Source: an uncultured Eubacteriales bacterium (lineage in GTDB: Bacteria; Bacillota; Clostridia; Oscillospirales; CAG-272). Taken from it: a stretch of 56,146 bases of DNA. This document shows positions 8,851-16,837 of the stretch, piece by piece (position 1 is the first letter of the stretch; each line of letters starts with the position of its first letter). The notes beneath the pieces were generated by a model. That model saw only the letters and a program-made list of their open reading frames with translations, did not search any database and had not been told where the DNA came from. A program made the position numbers and the translations under genes. The stretch is taken from positions 1-56,146 of the forward strand of contig CAKRMZ010000006.1 of the NCBI GenBank assembly GCA_934365155.1, given 5' to 3'.

Positions 8851-9675
8851 TTGGATAAACAGAGTGCGCCGATTGGCATTTTTGACAGTGGACTGGGTGG
8901 ACTTTGCGCTGTAGCCGAGTTTATCAAACGGCTTCCGCATGAAAACATGGTATATTTCGGTGACACGGCCCGTGTTCCTTACGGTACGCGTTCCGAAGAA
9001 ATTGTTGTGCGATATGCGGAGCAGGACATGGCCTTTTTAATGACCAAAAAAGTGAAAGCAGTGGTGGTTGCCTGCGGCACCGTCAGTTCAACCGCGCTCC
9101 CTGTATTAAAAAAGAAATACGATGTACCTATTTTTGACGTGATTGCCCCCTCTGTCCGTGCGGCGCTGAAGGCCAGCCGAAACCATCGTATTGCTGTGAT
9201 AGGGACGTCGGTATCAATACAAAGCGGGGCCTATCAAAAGGCCTTATTGGATTCCGATGAGAATATTTCGGTTACGGCTGCGGCTTGTCCTCTTTTTATT
9301 CCGCTGGTCGAGAACGGATTTATCGAGCCGGATAATGAAGTGACTACTTTAGTAGCAAGGCAATATCTAAAGCCGATTGCGGAAAGCGGCGCCGATACAT
9401 TGATCCTTGGCTGTACGCATTTTCCGTTGATTCGTTCTATTATCGCGCGGGTTCTCCCCGGGGTGCATCTGATTGATACCGGTGCAGAGGCAATTGCCGC
9501 TCTGGCAGAATTTCTGAAAGAATACCACATGGAAAACGCATCAAGCGGCGTCGGAAAACGGAAATTTTTTGTCAGCGATAAGCCCCAGAATTTTAGTGCC
9601 ATGGCATCGTCTATGCTTGGCGGCCATGAATATATTGATGCGGAAAAAGTGGAAACGGATGCGTTTTCGGACTAA
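8851..9675 (+). CDS. murI: Glutamate racemase
   Basis: Interconverts L- and D-glutamate for peptidoglycan. I place the start at TTG 8851 because a GGCGGTGAG ribosome site sits just before it; an in-frame GTG at 8842 overlaps that site. The protein has 'IGIFDSGLGGL' near the N-terminus, the first catalytic Cys in 'VVACGTVSS' and the second in 'LILGCTHFPL'. The usual Asn after the first Cys (CNT) is Gly here (CGT). The catalytic cysteines and general-base regions are intact, so activity is expected. It lies 18 nt after ddl. Confidence 0.9.
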   Translation: MDKQSAPIGIFDSGLGGLCAVAEFIKRLPHENMVYFGDTARVPYGTRSEEIVVRYAEQDMAFLMTKKVKAVVVACGTVSSTALPVLKKKYDVPIFDVIAPSVRAALKASRNHRIAVIGTSVSIQSGAYQKALLDSDENISVTAAACPLFIPLVENGFIEPDNEVTTLVARQYLKPIAESGADTLILGCTHFPLIRSIIARVLPGVHLIDTGAEAIAALAEFLKEYHMENASSGVGKRKFFVSDKPQNFSAMASSMLGGHEYIDAEKVETDAFSD

Positions 9676-9788
9676 ATATTTTTTGCCATGACGGTATTGG
9701 ATGCAAGACCGAAATGCTTCAATCATACTGCACAAGTATACGGTATGAAAATTGAAAAAATTACAGAATCGGAAAAGTAAATTTTCTG

Positions 9789-9817
9789 TTGTATTTCCTC
9801 GAAAAAAGTTATATAAT
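9789..9817 (+). promoter_or_regulatory. Sigma-A promoter of the scaffold/GGGtGRT operon
   Basis: TTGTAT (9789-9794), a 17-nt spacer and a perfect TATAAT (9812-9817) lie about 100 nt upstream of the scaffold gene. A small dyad, ACAGAA/TTCTGT, lies just before it. Confidence 0.7.
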
Positions 9818-9921
9818 AAAAAAGAAACTGAGTGAAAAAAGGAATGTTTGCAGCGTTTGCTGCGGCGGTTTTAAAAATTCATTGAGTTTTTATCAATTCG
9901 CAACAAGGAGTGTAAAGAAGA

Positions 9922-10623
9922 ATGAGCAATTTGACCTATTCTCATGAAGTCGAGTGCATGTGTAGGGTTGAAAAAGGACCGAAACATGATCCTGCTCCGA
10001 TTCCGGAAGAGGGAAAATGGGTTTGCGCAAAGCAAATTCCGGATATTTCGGGCATGACACACGGCATTGGTTGGTGTGCACCGCAGCAGGGAGCCTGCAA
10101 GTTAACGCTGAACGTAAAGGATGGCGTGATTGAGGAGGCTTTGATTGAAACCGTCGGATGTTCCGGCATGACTCATTCTGCAGCTATGGCGGCGGAAATT
10201 TTGCCCGGAAAAACAATTTTGGAAGCGTTAAATACCGATCTTGTATGTGATGCAATTAACACGGCTATGCGCGAGTTGTTCTTGCAAATTGCATACGGAA
10301 GAACGCAATCCGCTTTTTCAGAGGGCGGTTTGGTAATCGGTGCCGGACTGGAAGATTTGGGCAAGGGTAGCCGCTCACAGGTCGGCACGATGTACGGTAC
10401 GAAGGCCAAGGGAGTACGCTACTTGGAAATGGCCGAAGGATATGTAACCAGAATGGCTTTGGATGCCGACAATCAGGTAATCGGCTATGAATTTGTATCT
10501 CTTGGAAAAATGACGGACTTTATTAAAAAAGGCGACAGCCCGAATGAAGCTTATGAAAAGTCCATCGGTCATTACGGCCGGTTCGATGAGGCAGTGTCCT
10601 ACATCGATCCGCGCAAGCAGTAA
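9922..10623 (+). CDS. NifU/IscU-like iron-sulfur scaffold-type protein, GGGtGRT partner
   Basis: The 233-residue protein resembles proteins annotated as iron-sulfur cluster assembly scaffold in clostridia, always beside a GGGtGRT protein as far as I recall. Visible features are conserved Cys residues in 'VECMCR', 'GWCAPQQGAC' and 'VGCSGMTHSAAMAAE', the last matching the NifU-N type cluster-binding region. A C-terminal domain (about 150-225) is predicted alpha/beta. A strong AAGGAGTG site precedes the ATG. The GGGtGRT gene follows after 13 nt. The specific biochemical role is not established; cluster binding is inferred from family resemblance only. Confidence 0.72.
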   Translation: MSNLTYSHEVECMCRVEKGPKHDPAPIPEEGKWVCAKQIPDISGMTHGIGWCAPQQGACKLTLNVKDGVIEEALIETVGCSGMTHSAAMAAEILPGKTILEALNTDLVCDAINTAMRELFLQIAYGRTQSAFSEGGLVIGAGLEDLGKGSRSQVGTMYGTKAKGVRYLEMAEGYVTRMALDADNQVIGYEFVSLGKMTDFIKKGDSPNEAYEKSIGHYGRFDEAVSYIDPRKQ

Positions 10624-10636
10624 GGGAGGTACAAAA

Positions 10637-11638
10637 ATGGCATTGTTTGAGAGCTATGAAAGACGCGTTGATAAAATCAACGCCGTTTTGAAGGAATATG
10701 GAATTCATTCAATCGAAGAATGTAAGGAAATTACATTAAAACAGGGAATCGACTGCGATAAAATTGTTCGTGAAACACAGCCGATTTGCTTTGAAAATGC
10801 AGTGTGGGCTTATACGGTCGGCGCGGCAATTGCATTGAAAAAAGGATGCAAAAAGGCAGCGGATGCTGCAGCGGCAATCGGTATCGGTTTGCAGGCATTT
10901 TGCATTCCGGGTTCGGTTGCCGAAAACCGCAAGGTGGGTCTCGGACACGGCAATTTAGGATCCATGCTTCTCTCCGATGAGACGGAATGCTTTTGCTTCT
11001 TGGCCGGACATGAGTCTTTTGCCGCAGCGGAAGGTGCAATTAAAATTGCGTTAAATGCCAATAAGGTTCGCAAAAAACCTCTCCGTGTAATTTTGAACGG
11101 ACTTGGCAAGGATGCTGCTTTTATCATCTCCAGAATTAACGGCTTTACATATGTGGAGACGGAATTTGATCCTTTTACCGAGGAAGTTACAATTGTGAAG
11201 GAAGTTCCGTATTCCAAGGGTCCCCGTGCGGATGTTCGTTGCTACGGCGCGGATAATGTTCCGGAGGGTGTGGCAATTATGAAACTGGAAAAAGTGGGCG
11301 TTTCCATCACCGGAAACTCTACGAACCCGACACGTTTCCAGCATCCGGTAGCCGGCACCTATAAGAAATGGTGTGTAGAAAACGGCGTGAAGTATTTCTC
11401 TGTTGCGTCCGGCGGCGGAACCGGCCGTACACTTCACCCGGATAACATGGCAGCAGGTCCCTCCAGCTACGGCATGACCGATACGATGGGACGTATGCAT
11501 TCAGATGCGCAGTTTGCAGGTTCTTCTTCTGTTCCGGCACATGTAGAGATGATGGGTCTGATCGGTATGGGTAACAACCCGATGGTCGGTGCAACCGTTG
11601 CTGTTGCCGTTGCAGTTGAGGAGTCTACCAAAGGCTGA
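10637..11638 (+). CDS. GGGtGRT family protein
   Basis: Uncharacterised conserved protein named for its motif. The frame is open further upstream, but the start at ATG 10637 is set by GGGAGGT at 10624-10630 and gives 333 residues. The family motif GGGTGRTLHPDN is followed by a highly conserved, Met- and Gly-rich C-terminus ('GMTDTMGRMHSD', 'GLIGMGNNPMVGATVAVA'). There are conserved Cys residues in the N-terminal half. It is translationally close-coupled to the scaffold-like protein, so they probably act together. Function is unknown. Confidence 0.85.
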   Translation: MALFESYERRVDKINAVLKEYGIHSIEECKEITLKQGIDCDKIVRETQPICFENAVWAYTVGAAIALKKGCKKAADAAAAIGIGLQAFCIPGSVAENRKVGLGHGNLGSMLLSDETECFCFLAGHESFAAAEGAIKIALNANKVRKKPLRVILNGLGKDAAFIISRINGFTYVETEFDPFTEEVTIVKEVPYSKGPRADVRCYGADNVPEGVAIMKLEKVGVSITGNSTNPTRFQHPVAGTYKKWCVENGVKYFSVASGGGTGRTLHPDNMAAGPSSYGMTDTMGRMHSDAQFAGSSSVPAHVEMMGLIGMGNNPMVGATVAVAVAVEESTKG

Positions 11639-11735
11639 TAAGCACAGATCATAATGCATGTGTGAAAATGACGGTAAAAAGCGTAACATTGAACTGTCTT
11701 TTCTTATTACATACCAAGATGCATTTCATTTAAAA

Positions 11736-11795
11736 ATCGCTTTGCTCGGATATACACCTTATGTTGGTGTGTATATCCGAGCGGGCGATATTTTT
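11736..11795 (+). terminator. Terminator of the scaffold/GGGtGRT operon
   Basis: A 14-bp perfect stem GCTCGGATATACAC/GTGTATATCCGAGC is extended by ATCGC/GCGAT and followed by a run of T residues. Confidence 0.8.
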
Positions 11796-11873
11796 TCGAA
11801 AAAGCTTCGGTGGGATTGCGATGTAAAGTCTTGCTGCGACTTGTTTTTGCCTCTTCACTACCCGATTTAGCGG

Positions 11874-11930
11874 GATTTGCAAAAAAAAACAGAGACGACT
11901 GCACCGTCGTCTCTGTTTTTTTTGCAAATC
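11874..11930. terminator. Bidirectional terminator, convergent operons
   Basis: Near-perfect dyad: GATTTGC, an A-run, CAGAGACGAC, a 6-nt loop, GTCGTCTCTG, a T-run and GCAAATC. It works in both directions and sits 24 nt beyond the stop of the histidine kinase gene. Confidence 0.88.
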
Positions 11931-11953
11931 GTATGGAAGCTTTGATATCTTTT

Positions 11954-13432
11954 TTATATGTTACAGGGAAGTGCAAACCAGAAATCGGAACCGCGGCCTT
12001 CCTCACTTTCAACTCCGAAGGGCGCATTGTGCAAAAGCAGGATGTTTTTTACAATGGAAAGCCCGATCCCGCTGCCGACCATTGCACGTTTATGAGGGGT
12101 ATCCGCACGGTAATATCGATCCCAAATGAAGGGAAGCTTTTCCTTGGCAATGCCCTCGCCGCTGTCAATTACATCAATTCGGATATAAGGCTTTTGGTTG
12201 GAAGAATAGGCACTTTGTATAATTTGTATTCTTTTTTGTTCTCCGCTGTATAGCACTGCATTTCCGATGAGATTATAAATTACCTGTTCGATTTTTTTAG
12301 CATCGGCATATACAAAGGCTTCTTCTTCAAAGGAAAATTTGATGCTATAACCGGAGGATTCCAATAATTTTTGCTGCCGTTTTACAATGTCAGCGATGTT
12401 TTGCGTGAGATTATAAGCCTCAATATGTAAAGTTGTTTGCCCGGACTCCAATTTTGAGAGATCAATCACATCATTGACTAAAGTGCTCAGGCGCTTTGCC
12501 TCATCCACAATAATTTGCGCATTTTCGGCGGTATTTTCTCCCGGTATATCCCGCATCATCTCACTGTATCCGCTGATCAGGGTGAGAGGTGTGCGCAAAT
12601 CGTGTGAAATATTGGCGATCAGTTCTCGGCGCAGATTTTCGGTTTTTTGAATTTCTTCATCTGCTGCGGCAAGGCTTTGACTCAGTTGTTCAATTTCGCG
12701 ATATCCCGTAACGGCGAATTGCGGATGCTCATCTCCTTTTGCCATTTTGCGCGCTGCGTTATTCAGTCGAATGATCGGAGATGTGATTTTCTTGGAGATC
12801 AAGAGCGAAAACAGCAGTGCTAACAGAATAAAGCAACCGCCGATAAAAAAGAGCTGTGTTGTAAGTGTCGATACCGTTTCGGACATTGGGCTGAGGCTGG
12901 AGTTCAGCATTAAAAAAGCGTCCGGGTAAATATTGTCGCCGGTGTAAAGTGCTTTGATGTAAACAAGGCTGTGCGAGACATCGGTTTGATTTTCTTCCCA
13001 ATTTTCGTCAAAATAAAAAGGGGAGTCTAAGTATCCGTTTGAAATCTCTGCTGTGTAGATACCGCCGTTTTCCAATACTGCGGAAAAAATTCGCTGTCTT
13101 TCTGCCGTGTTCATGCGATGAATATAGCAATAATGCAGAACTTCCGCATCCTGTATGATGGCTCCGCTTCGGTCACAAATGCAGATGCAAATGCGGTATT
13201 CGGAAGAAAGTGAACTGCAAAGGCTTTCGAGGTTTTCCGGTTGATCAATGTTGCTTTCGATAATGTCTGCGCATTCACGGATTTTTCGCTGTTTGACAGA
13301 TTTATAAAAGTCATCTAAGAAAACCAGCTCAAATAAAGCCAGCGCAATCAGCATCAGTGCAGTAAAAGATGCAAAATAAACAAAAAGTTTAAAGCGAATC
13401 GAATGTTTTGACTTTTTTTCAGCAGTTTTCAA
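11954..13432 (-). CDS. Sensor histidine kinase
   Basis: Membrane sensor kinase partnered with the response regulator encoded just upstream. The 492-residue protein has TM1 (about 15-38), a ~155-residue extracellular domain, TM2 (193-213), a HAMP region (214-265), the H-box ANISHDLRTPL with phospho-acceptor His277, an N-box with Asn391, G1 DSGEG (423-427) and G2 GSGIGLS (453-459). Its start overlaps the regulator's stop by 14 nt, so translation is coupled. The extracellular domain gives no recognisable ligand class. The stimulus is unknown. Confidence 0.9.
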   Translation of the reverse strand: MKTAEKKSKHSIRFKLFVYFASFTALMLIALALFELVFLDDFYKSVKQRKIRECADIIESNIDQPENLESLCSSLSSEYRICICICDRSGAIIQDAEVLHYCYIHRMNTAERQRIFSAVLENGGIYTAEISNGYLDSPFYFDENWEENQTDVSHSLVYIKALYTGDNIYPDAFLMLNSSLSPMSETVSTLTTQLFFIGGCFILLALLFSLLISKKITSPIIRLNNAARKMAKGDEHPQFAVTGYREIEQLSQSLAAADEEIQKTENLRRELIANISHDLRTPLTLISGYSEMMRDIPGENTAENAQIIVDEAKRLSTLVNDVIDLSKLESGQTTLHIEAYNLTQNIADIVKRQQKLLESSGYSIKFSFEEEAFVYADAKKIEQVIYNLIGNAVLYSGEQKRIQIIQSAYSSNQKPYIRIDVIDSGEGIAKEKLPFIWDRYYRADTPHKRAMVGSGIGLSIVKNILLLHNAPFGVESEEGRGSDFWFALPCNI

Positions 13433-14099
13433 ATCGATAACCCATTCCTCTCAGTGTTACAATAAAACGGCTGTAGGGGCCGAGCGATTTGCGCAGTAAT
13501 TTGATGTGGGTATCTAAGGTGCGGTCATCGCCGATAAAATCATATCCCCATACATCTTCAATCAACTGTTTGCGCGAAAGAGCAAGCCCGCGATTTTTTA
13601 TAAAATAGAATAAAAGGTCATACTCTTTCGGAGTGAGATCAATCCGGTGATTGTCAATGCTGACAATTCGGGCATCCAAATCGACATGCAAACCTTCGAT
13701 TTCAAAAATTTTGTTTTCCAAAGGCTTCTTCTTGGTGCGGTTTAAAACGGCGGCGATACGCATCATGAGTTCTTTGGGTGAGAAGGGCTTTACGATATAG
13801 TCGTCTACCCCGACCTCAAAGCCGTGGATGCGGTCATATTCCTCGCCGCGTGCCGAGAGCATGATGACCGGAACATCGCCGGTTTTCTTTATTTCACGGC
13901 AGGTGGAAAACCCATCTAAAAACGGAAGCATAACATCCAAAACTACCAGATCAAACGATGTTTTGCGGCAAAGCTCAATGGCCGTTAATCCGTCTCCGGC
14001 TTCCGTGATATCATAGCCTTCAAACTGTGCATATTTTTTGATAATCTGACGGATGTTTTCTTCATCGTCAACAATTAAGATTCGATTTTTCTTTTCCAT
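13419..14099 (-). CDS. OmpR/PhoB-family response regulator
   Basis: DNA-binding regulator of the two-component pair. The receiver domain (1-120) has the acidic pair DDE at 11-13, phospho-acceptor Asp55 in VVLDVMLP and the conserved Lys in IVKPFSP. The C-terminal winged helix (about 130-225) includes 'LTPKEYDLLFYF' and 'TLRGMGYRFE'. AAAGGGGA precedes the ATG with good spacing. It lies 62 nt after the recombinase gene on the same strand and no strong promoter is obvious in that gap. Target genes cannot be inferred. Confidence 0.92.
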   Translation of the reverse strand: MEKKNRILIVDDEENIRQIIKKYAQFEGYDITEAGDGLTAIELCRKTSFDLVVLDVMLPFLDGFSTCREIKKTGDVPVIMLSARGEEYDRIHGFEVGVDDYIVKPFSPKELMMRIAAVLNRTKKKPLENKIFEIEGLHVDLDARIVSIDNHRIDLTPKEYDLLFYFIKNRGLALSRKQLIEDVWGYDFIGDDRTLDTHIKLLRKSLGPYSRFIVTLRGMGYRFENC

Positions 14100-14161
14100 G
14101 GCAAAAATCCCCTTTGGTCGTATTTCAAAAATGAGTGTACGGATACAGCGAAATGTTTGAT

Positions 14162-15184
14162 TTACTTCTTTTTCGTTTCGGGCATTGCGGTGATACCGGC
14201 GAGCGGATTTTGGTCCATCGCATGGCGAATGCTTTCATCATTGACATGGGTATAAATCTGAGTGGTGTTGAGTTGCTCATGCCCTAAAATATCTTTGAGT
14301 ATTCGGACATCTACTTTTCCGCTCTGATACATTAATGTTGCCGCAGTATGCCGGAGCTTGTGTGTGGACATTTTGCGGTATTTCAGTCCTGCACGGTCGA
14401 GATATTTATAAACCATCCATTGTACGGTTTTTTGACTGATGCGAATTCCGCGCCTTGAGATAAAGAGTGCGTCTTTGTGTGCAGGCTTTATTTCCATTGT
14501 GTTGCGTTTGGCAATATAATTTTGCAGTGCCGACGAACAGGCTTCATTCAAATAGATGATCCGTTCTTTGGAGCCTTTGCCTAAAACACGGACATTTTTA
14601 AGATCCGGAGACAGATCGGAGAGATTGATATTGCAAAGCTCCGATAAGCGCATTCCGCAGTTTAAAAACAGCGTAATAATTGCAAAATCACGTGTGCGGC
14701 TTTCGCTTTCTGTGTCGTCTGCTACAGCGGATAAAAGCTGAAAACTTTCCTCAAGGCTTAAATATTTCGGCAGACTCTTTTTGGCTTTGGGACCGTCGAT
14801 GTCCGCAGAGGGATCATTGTCAAGGAGCTTTGCTTTCTTATGATAGTATTTGAAAAAGGCTTTAATCGCAGAAAGCTTTCTGGATCGGGCTGCGAACGCG
14901 TTCTGACGGACATTTGCGGCATATGTCAGAAACGAATAAATATCACCGGTGCGGATATTGCGGACAAAATCCAGATCAACGCAGGATATATCGATATGTG
15001 CAACCTCATCGCTTTTTAAGTCGATCCCCCGCCGAGTGGCAATCAGATATCGAAAAAAGGTACGCAGATCCACTAAATATTCGTCAACCGTCTTTACCGA
15101 ACAATTTTGTATGGTGATTTTATAGTTTTTGAAATCTTCTAATACTTGAGGCGAAACATAGTTTGTAGGCTCTTTTTTTGACAT
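14162..15184 (-). CDS. Tyrosine recombinase (XerC/XerD-like)
   Basis: Site-specific recombinase of 340 residues with a SAM-like N-terminal core-binding domain (about 15-120) and the catalytic domain (140-325). The catalytic set is complete: Arg179 (CGMRLSE), Lys203 (GKGSKER), His275 and Arg278 (HKLRHT), His302 (LGHEQL) and nucleophile Tyr311 (QIYTHV). It is about 40 residues longer than typical XerC/XerD. There is no excisionase, phage gene or flanking repeat nearby, so a housekeeping Xer role is more likely than an integrase role. A GGAGG ribosome site precedes the ATG, and a TATAAT box on the minus strand lies about 40 nt upstream. Confidence 0.88.
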   Translation of the reverse strand: MSKKEPTNYVSPQVLEDFKNYKITIQNCSVKTVDEYLVDLRTFFRYLIATRRGIDLKSDEVAHIDISCVDLDFVRNIRTGDIYSFLTYAANVRQNAFAARSRKLSAIKAFFKYYHKKAKLLDNDPSADIDGPKAKKSLPKYLSLEESFQLLSAVADDTESESRTRDFAIITLFLNCGMRLSELCNINLSDLSPDLKNVRVLGKGSKERIIYLNEACSSALQNYIAKRNTMEIKPAHKDALFISRRGIRISQKTVQWMVYKYLDRAGLKYRKMSTHKLRHTAATLMYQSGKVDVRILKDILGHEQLNTTQIYTHVNDESIRHAMDQNPLAGITAMPETKKK

Positions 15185-15277
15185 GTTTTCCTCCGAAATT
15201 TAATATAGCAATTACATCTATATTATACAAAATTTCACTCTGAACAAATGGATAAACTGTAAATTTTCGCACCGCAC

Positions 15278-15306
15278 TTGATTTTTGCAATGAAATCTTT
15301 TACAAT
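15278..15306 (+). promoter_or_regulatory. Sigma-A promoter of the 15348 membrane-protein gene
   Basis: TTGATT (15278-15283), 17-nt spacer, TACAAT (15301-15306), located 40 nt before the start codon. Confidence 0.6.
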
Positions 15307-15347
15307 AGAATTTGTTAACAGCGCTTGATTCATAGGAGGAATATGTG

Positions 15348-15881
15348 ATGAAAGCCTTTTGGAAAGATAATTCTTACGTGATTGTGAAACTGATTTTGAA
15401 TCAGCTTGCGATTGTTATTTTTTCAGCACTTCTTGCTGCGACATATCCGTATCAATTTATTTATTTAATGACATCCGTATTTTCAATTTTATTTTATTTG
15501 TTTTTAGCTTCCACCGTGGTGTATGAGATCGGCGCGAAAGACTGCATCCGTATTGAGGCGGGAAGAATGAAAGCAACTCCTTGGCGCGGATTTTGGGTGG
15601 GCTTGTGTGCCGGTTCATTAAACGTATTGATCGGTATTGTGATCGGTGTGGCAGCCCTTTTCAAAGCATCGGGGAATTTGGCCGAACGGGTTTATGCAGT
15701 TTGTGTGGCGTTGGCCCGAATCGGACAGGCGATGTATTTAGGGGTAATCAATGTGTTTCATCTTGGCGCTTGGTGTTATCTGATCATTCCGCTTCCGGCC
15801 ATTTTTGTTTGTACCTTAGTTTACTATCTTGCTCAACGCGGCGTGCTCGCTTTCCGCTCGAATAAAAAGAAAAGCGAATAA
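15348..15881 (+). CDS. Unknown integral membrane protein
   Basis: I do not recognise a named family. The 177-residue protein begins at ATG 15348, 7 nt after AGGAGGA; an in-frame GTG at 15345 is less well spaced. It has about four to five membrane segments: roughly 13-35, 37-58, 80-105, 110-130 and 140-160. A polar loop after the second segment (about 60-78) reads 'EIGAKDCIRIEAGRMKATPW'. The C-terminus is basic. It has its own promoter and is followed by a 164-bp gap before the amidase gene, so it may be monocistronic. Confidence 0.7.
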   Translation: MKAFWKDNSYVIVKLILNQLAIVIFSALLAATYPYQFIYLMTSVFSILFYLFLASTVVYEIGAKDCIRIEAGRMKATPWRGFWVGLCAGSLNVLIGIVIGVAALFKASGNLAERVYAVCVALARIGQAMYLGVINVFHLGAWCYLIIPLPAIFVCTLVYYLAQRGVLAFRSNKKKSE

Positions 15882-16045
15882 TCAATCGCCGTTTGAACGG
15901 CAATATATTTTCAACGGTTCATAAACTGAATTGATATCAAAAAGGCACATAAAATTCCTGTCGGCATTCATATAAATAAATAGACTTTCTATTGCGCTCA
16001 AAGCCATAGAAAGCATCATTTTTTGAATGCGGACAGGTGATTTTT

Positions 16046-16798
16046 TTGAAAAGAGTAGGCAGTAACTTACTGTATATGTGCTGTTTTTTGTTAATTTCCG
16101 TTGTTTTAGTCGCAATATGTATCGGAATGTGGTTCTTGGCAAAGGTTAATTTTTCGGAATTCGGAACGGATTCTCTGACCGATAAGGGGGTTAATTTGTC
16201 TGCTTCGGAGCCGTGTTTGATCATTGATGCCGGACACGGAGGGGAAGACGGCGGGGCAGTCGGTGTTTTAGGAACTTTGGAGAAGGATTTGAATCTTGCA
16301 GTGGCCAGTACGATGGAGTGTTATGCGAAAGTGTTGGGGATTCCGGTTCAAATGACCCGCAGTGAGGATTGTCTGCTTTCCGGTGATGCGGTTTCCGCTC
16401 GGAAAAATGCGGATTTAAAAAATCGCACGCTGATTGCGAAGGAGCATCCGGAGGCTGTTTTTTTAAGTATTCATATGAATTCTTTCGTCGGAGCGAAGTG
16501 CCAGGGACTCCAGGTATTCTATTCCAAAAATCATGAGCGGAGCAAGGAGATTGCCCAAAGCATTCAGGAGCTTTGCGCAACAGTGCTGCAGAAGGACAAT
16601 ACGCGTGTTCCCAAGGCGGCGGGCTCTAATATTTATCTTTTGGACCGGATTCAAAATCCGGCTGTGTTGGTAGAATGCGGATTTATTTCCGATGCCGAGG
16701 AGGAACAACGCCTCTGCAGTGAAAAGTATCAAAAGCAAACGGCATTGATGATTTTAGGGGCTGTTTGCCCTTTTCTCCAATATACAAAGGAACCGTAA
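16046..16798 (+). CDS. cwlD: N-acetylmuramoyl-L-alanine amidase (CwlD-like)
   Basis: Zinc amidase of the Amidase_3 family, resembling CwlD, which removes peptide side chains so that muramic-delta-lactam can form in spore cortex. A signal-anchor segment (about 8-30) exports it. Zinc and catalytic residues are visible: His in 'IIDAGHGGEDGG', Glu in 'GTLEKDLNL', His in 'FLSIHMNS' and Glu in 'AVLVECGFISD'. I use TTG 16046 because the GGTGA element at 16036-16040 is well placed for it; an in-frame GTG (16037) overlaps that element. The gene lies just upstream of radA. CwlD identity is likely but other sporulation amidases are close relatives. Confidence 0.8.
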   Translation: MKRVGSNLLYMCCFLLISVVLVAICIGMWFLAKVNFSEFGTDSLTDKGVNLSASEPCLIIDAGHGGEDGGAVGVLGTLEKDLNLAVASTMECYAKVLGIPVQMTRSEDCLLSGDAVSARKNADLKNRTLIAKEHPEAVFLSIHMNSFVGAKCQGLQVFYSKNHERSKEIAQSIQELCATVLQKDNTRVPKAAGSNIYLLDRIQNPAVLVECGFISDAEEEQRLCSEKYQKQTALMILGAVCPFLQYTKEP

Positions 16799-16837
16799 AG
16801 ACAGACGAAACAAACATGAAAAGAGAGGAATGTCCGA

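Larger units (their letters stand above)
11639..11953. other. 315-bp gene-free stretch packed with hairpins
   Basis: No credible coding frame is present. The stretch holds two strong terminators (annotated separately), a smaller hairpin AAGTC/GACTT (about 11826-11842) followed by TTTTT, and CCCG/CGGG at about 11861-11874. It separates the convergent GGGtGRT operon and histidine kinase gene. Confidence 0.6.

Noticed and set aside
10544..10636. N-terminal extension of the GGGtGRT protein
   Set aside because: It overlaps the end of the scaffold gene; a GGGAGGT site correctly spaced before ATG 10637 fixes the start.
14162..15184. Tyrosine recombinase as the integrase of a mobile element
   Set aside because: No excisionase, phage, conjugation or cargo gene, no flanking direct repeat and no tRNA target are visible; neighbours are ordinary housekeeping genes.
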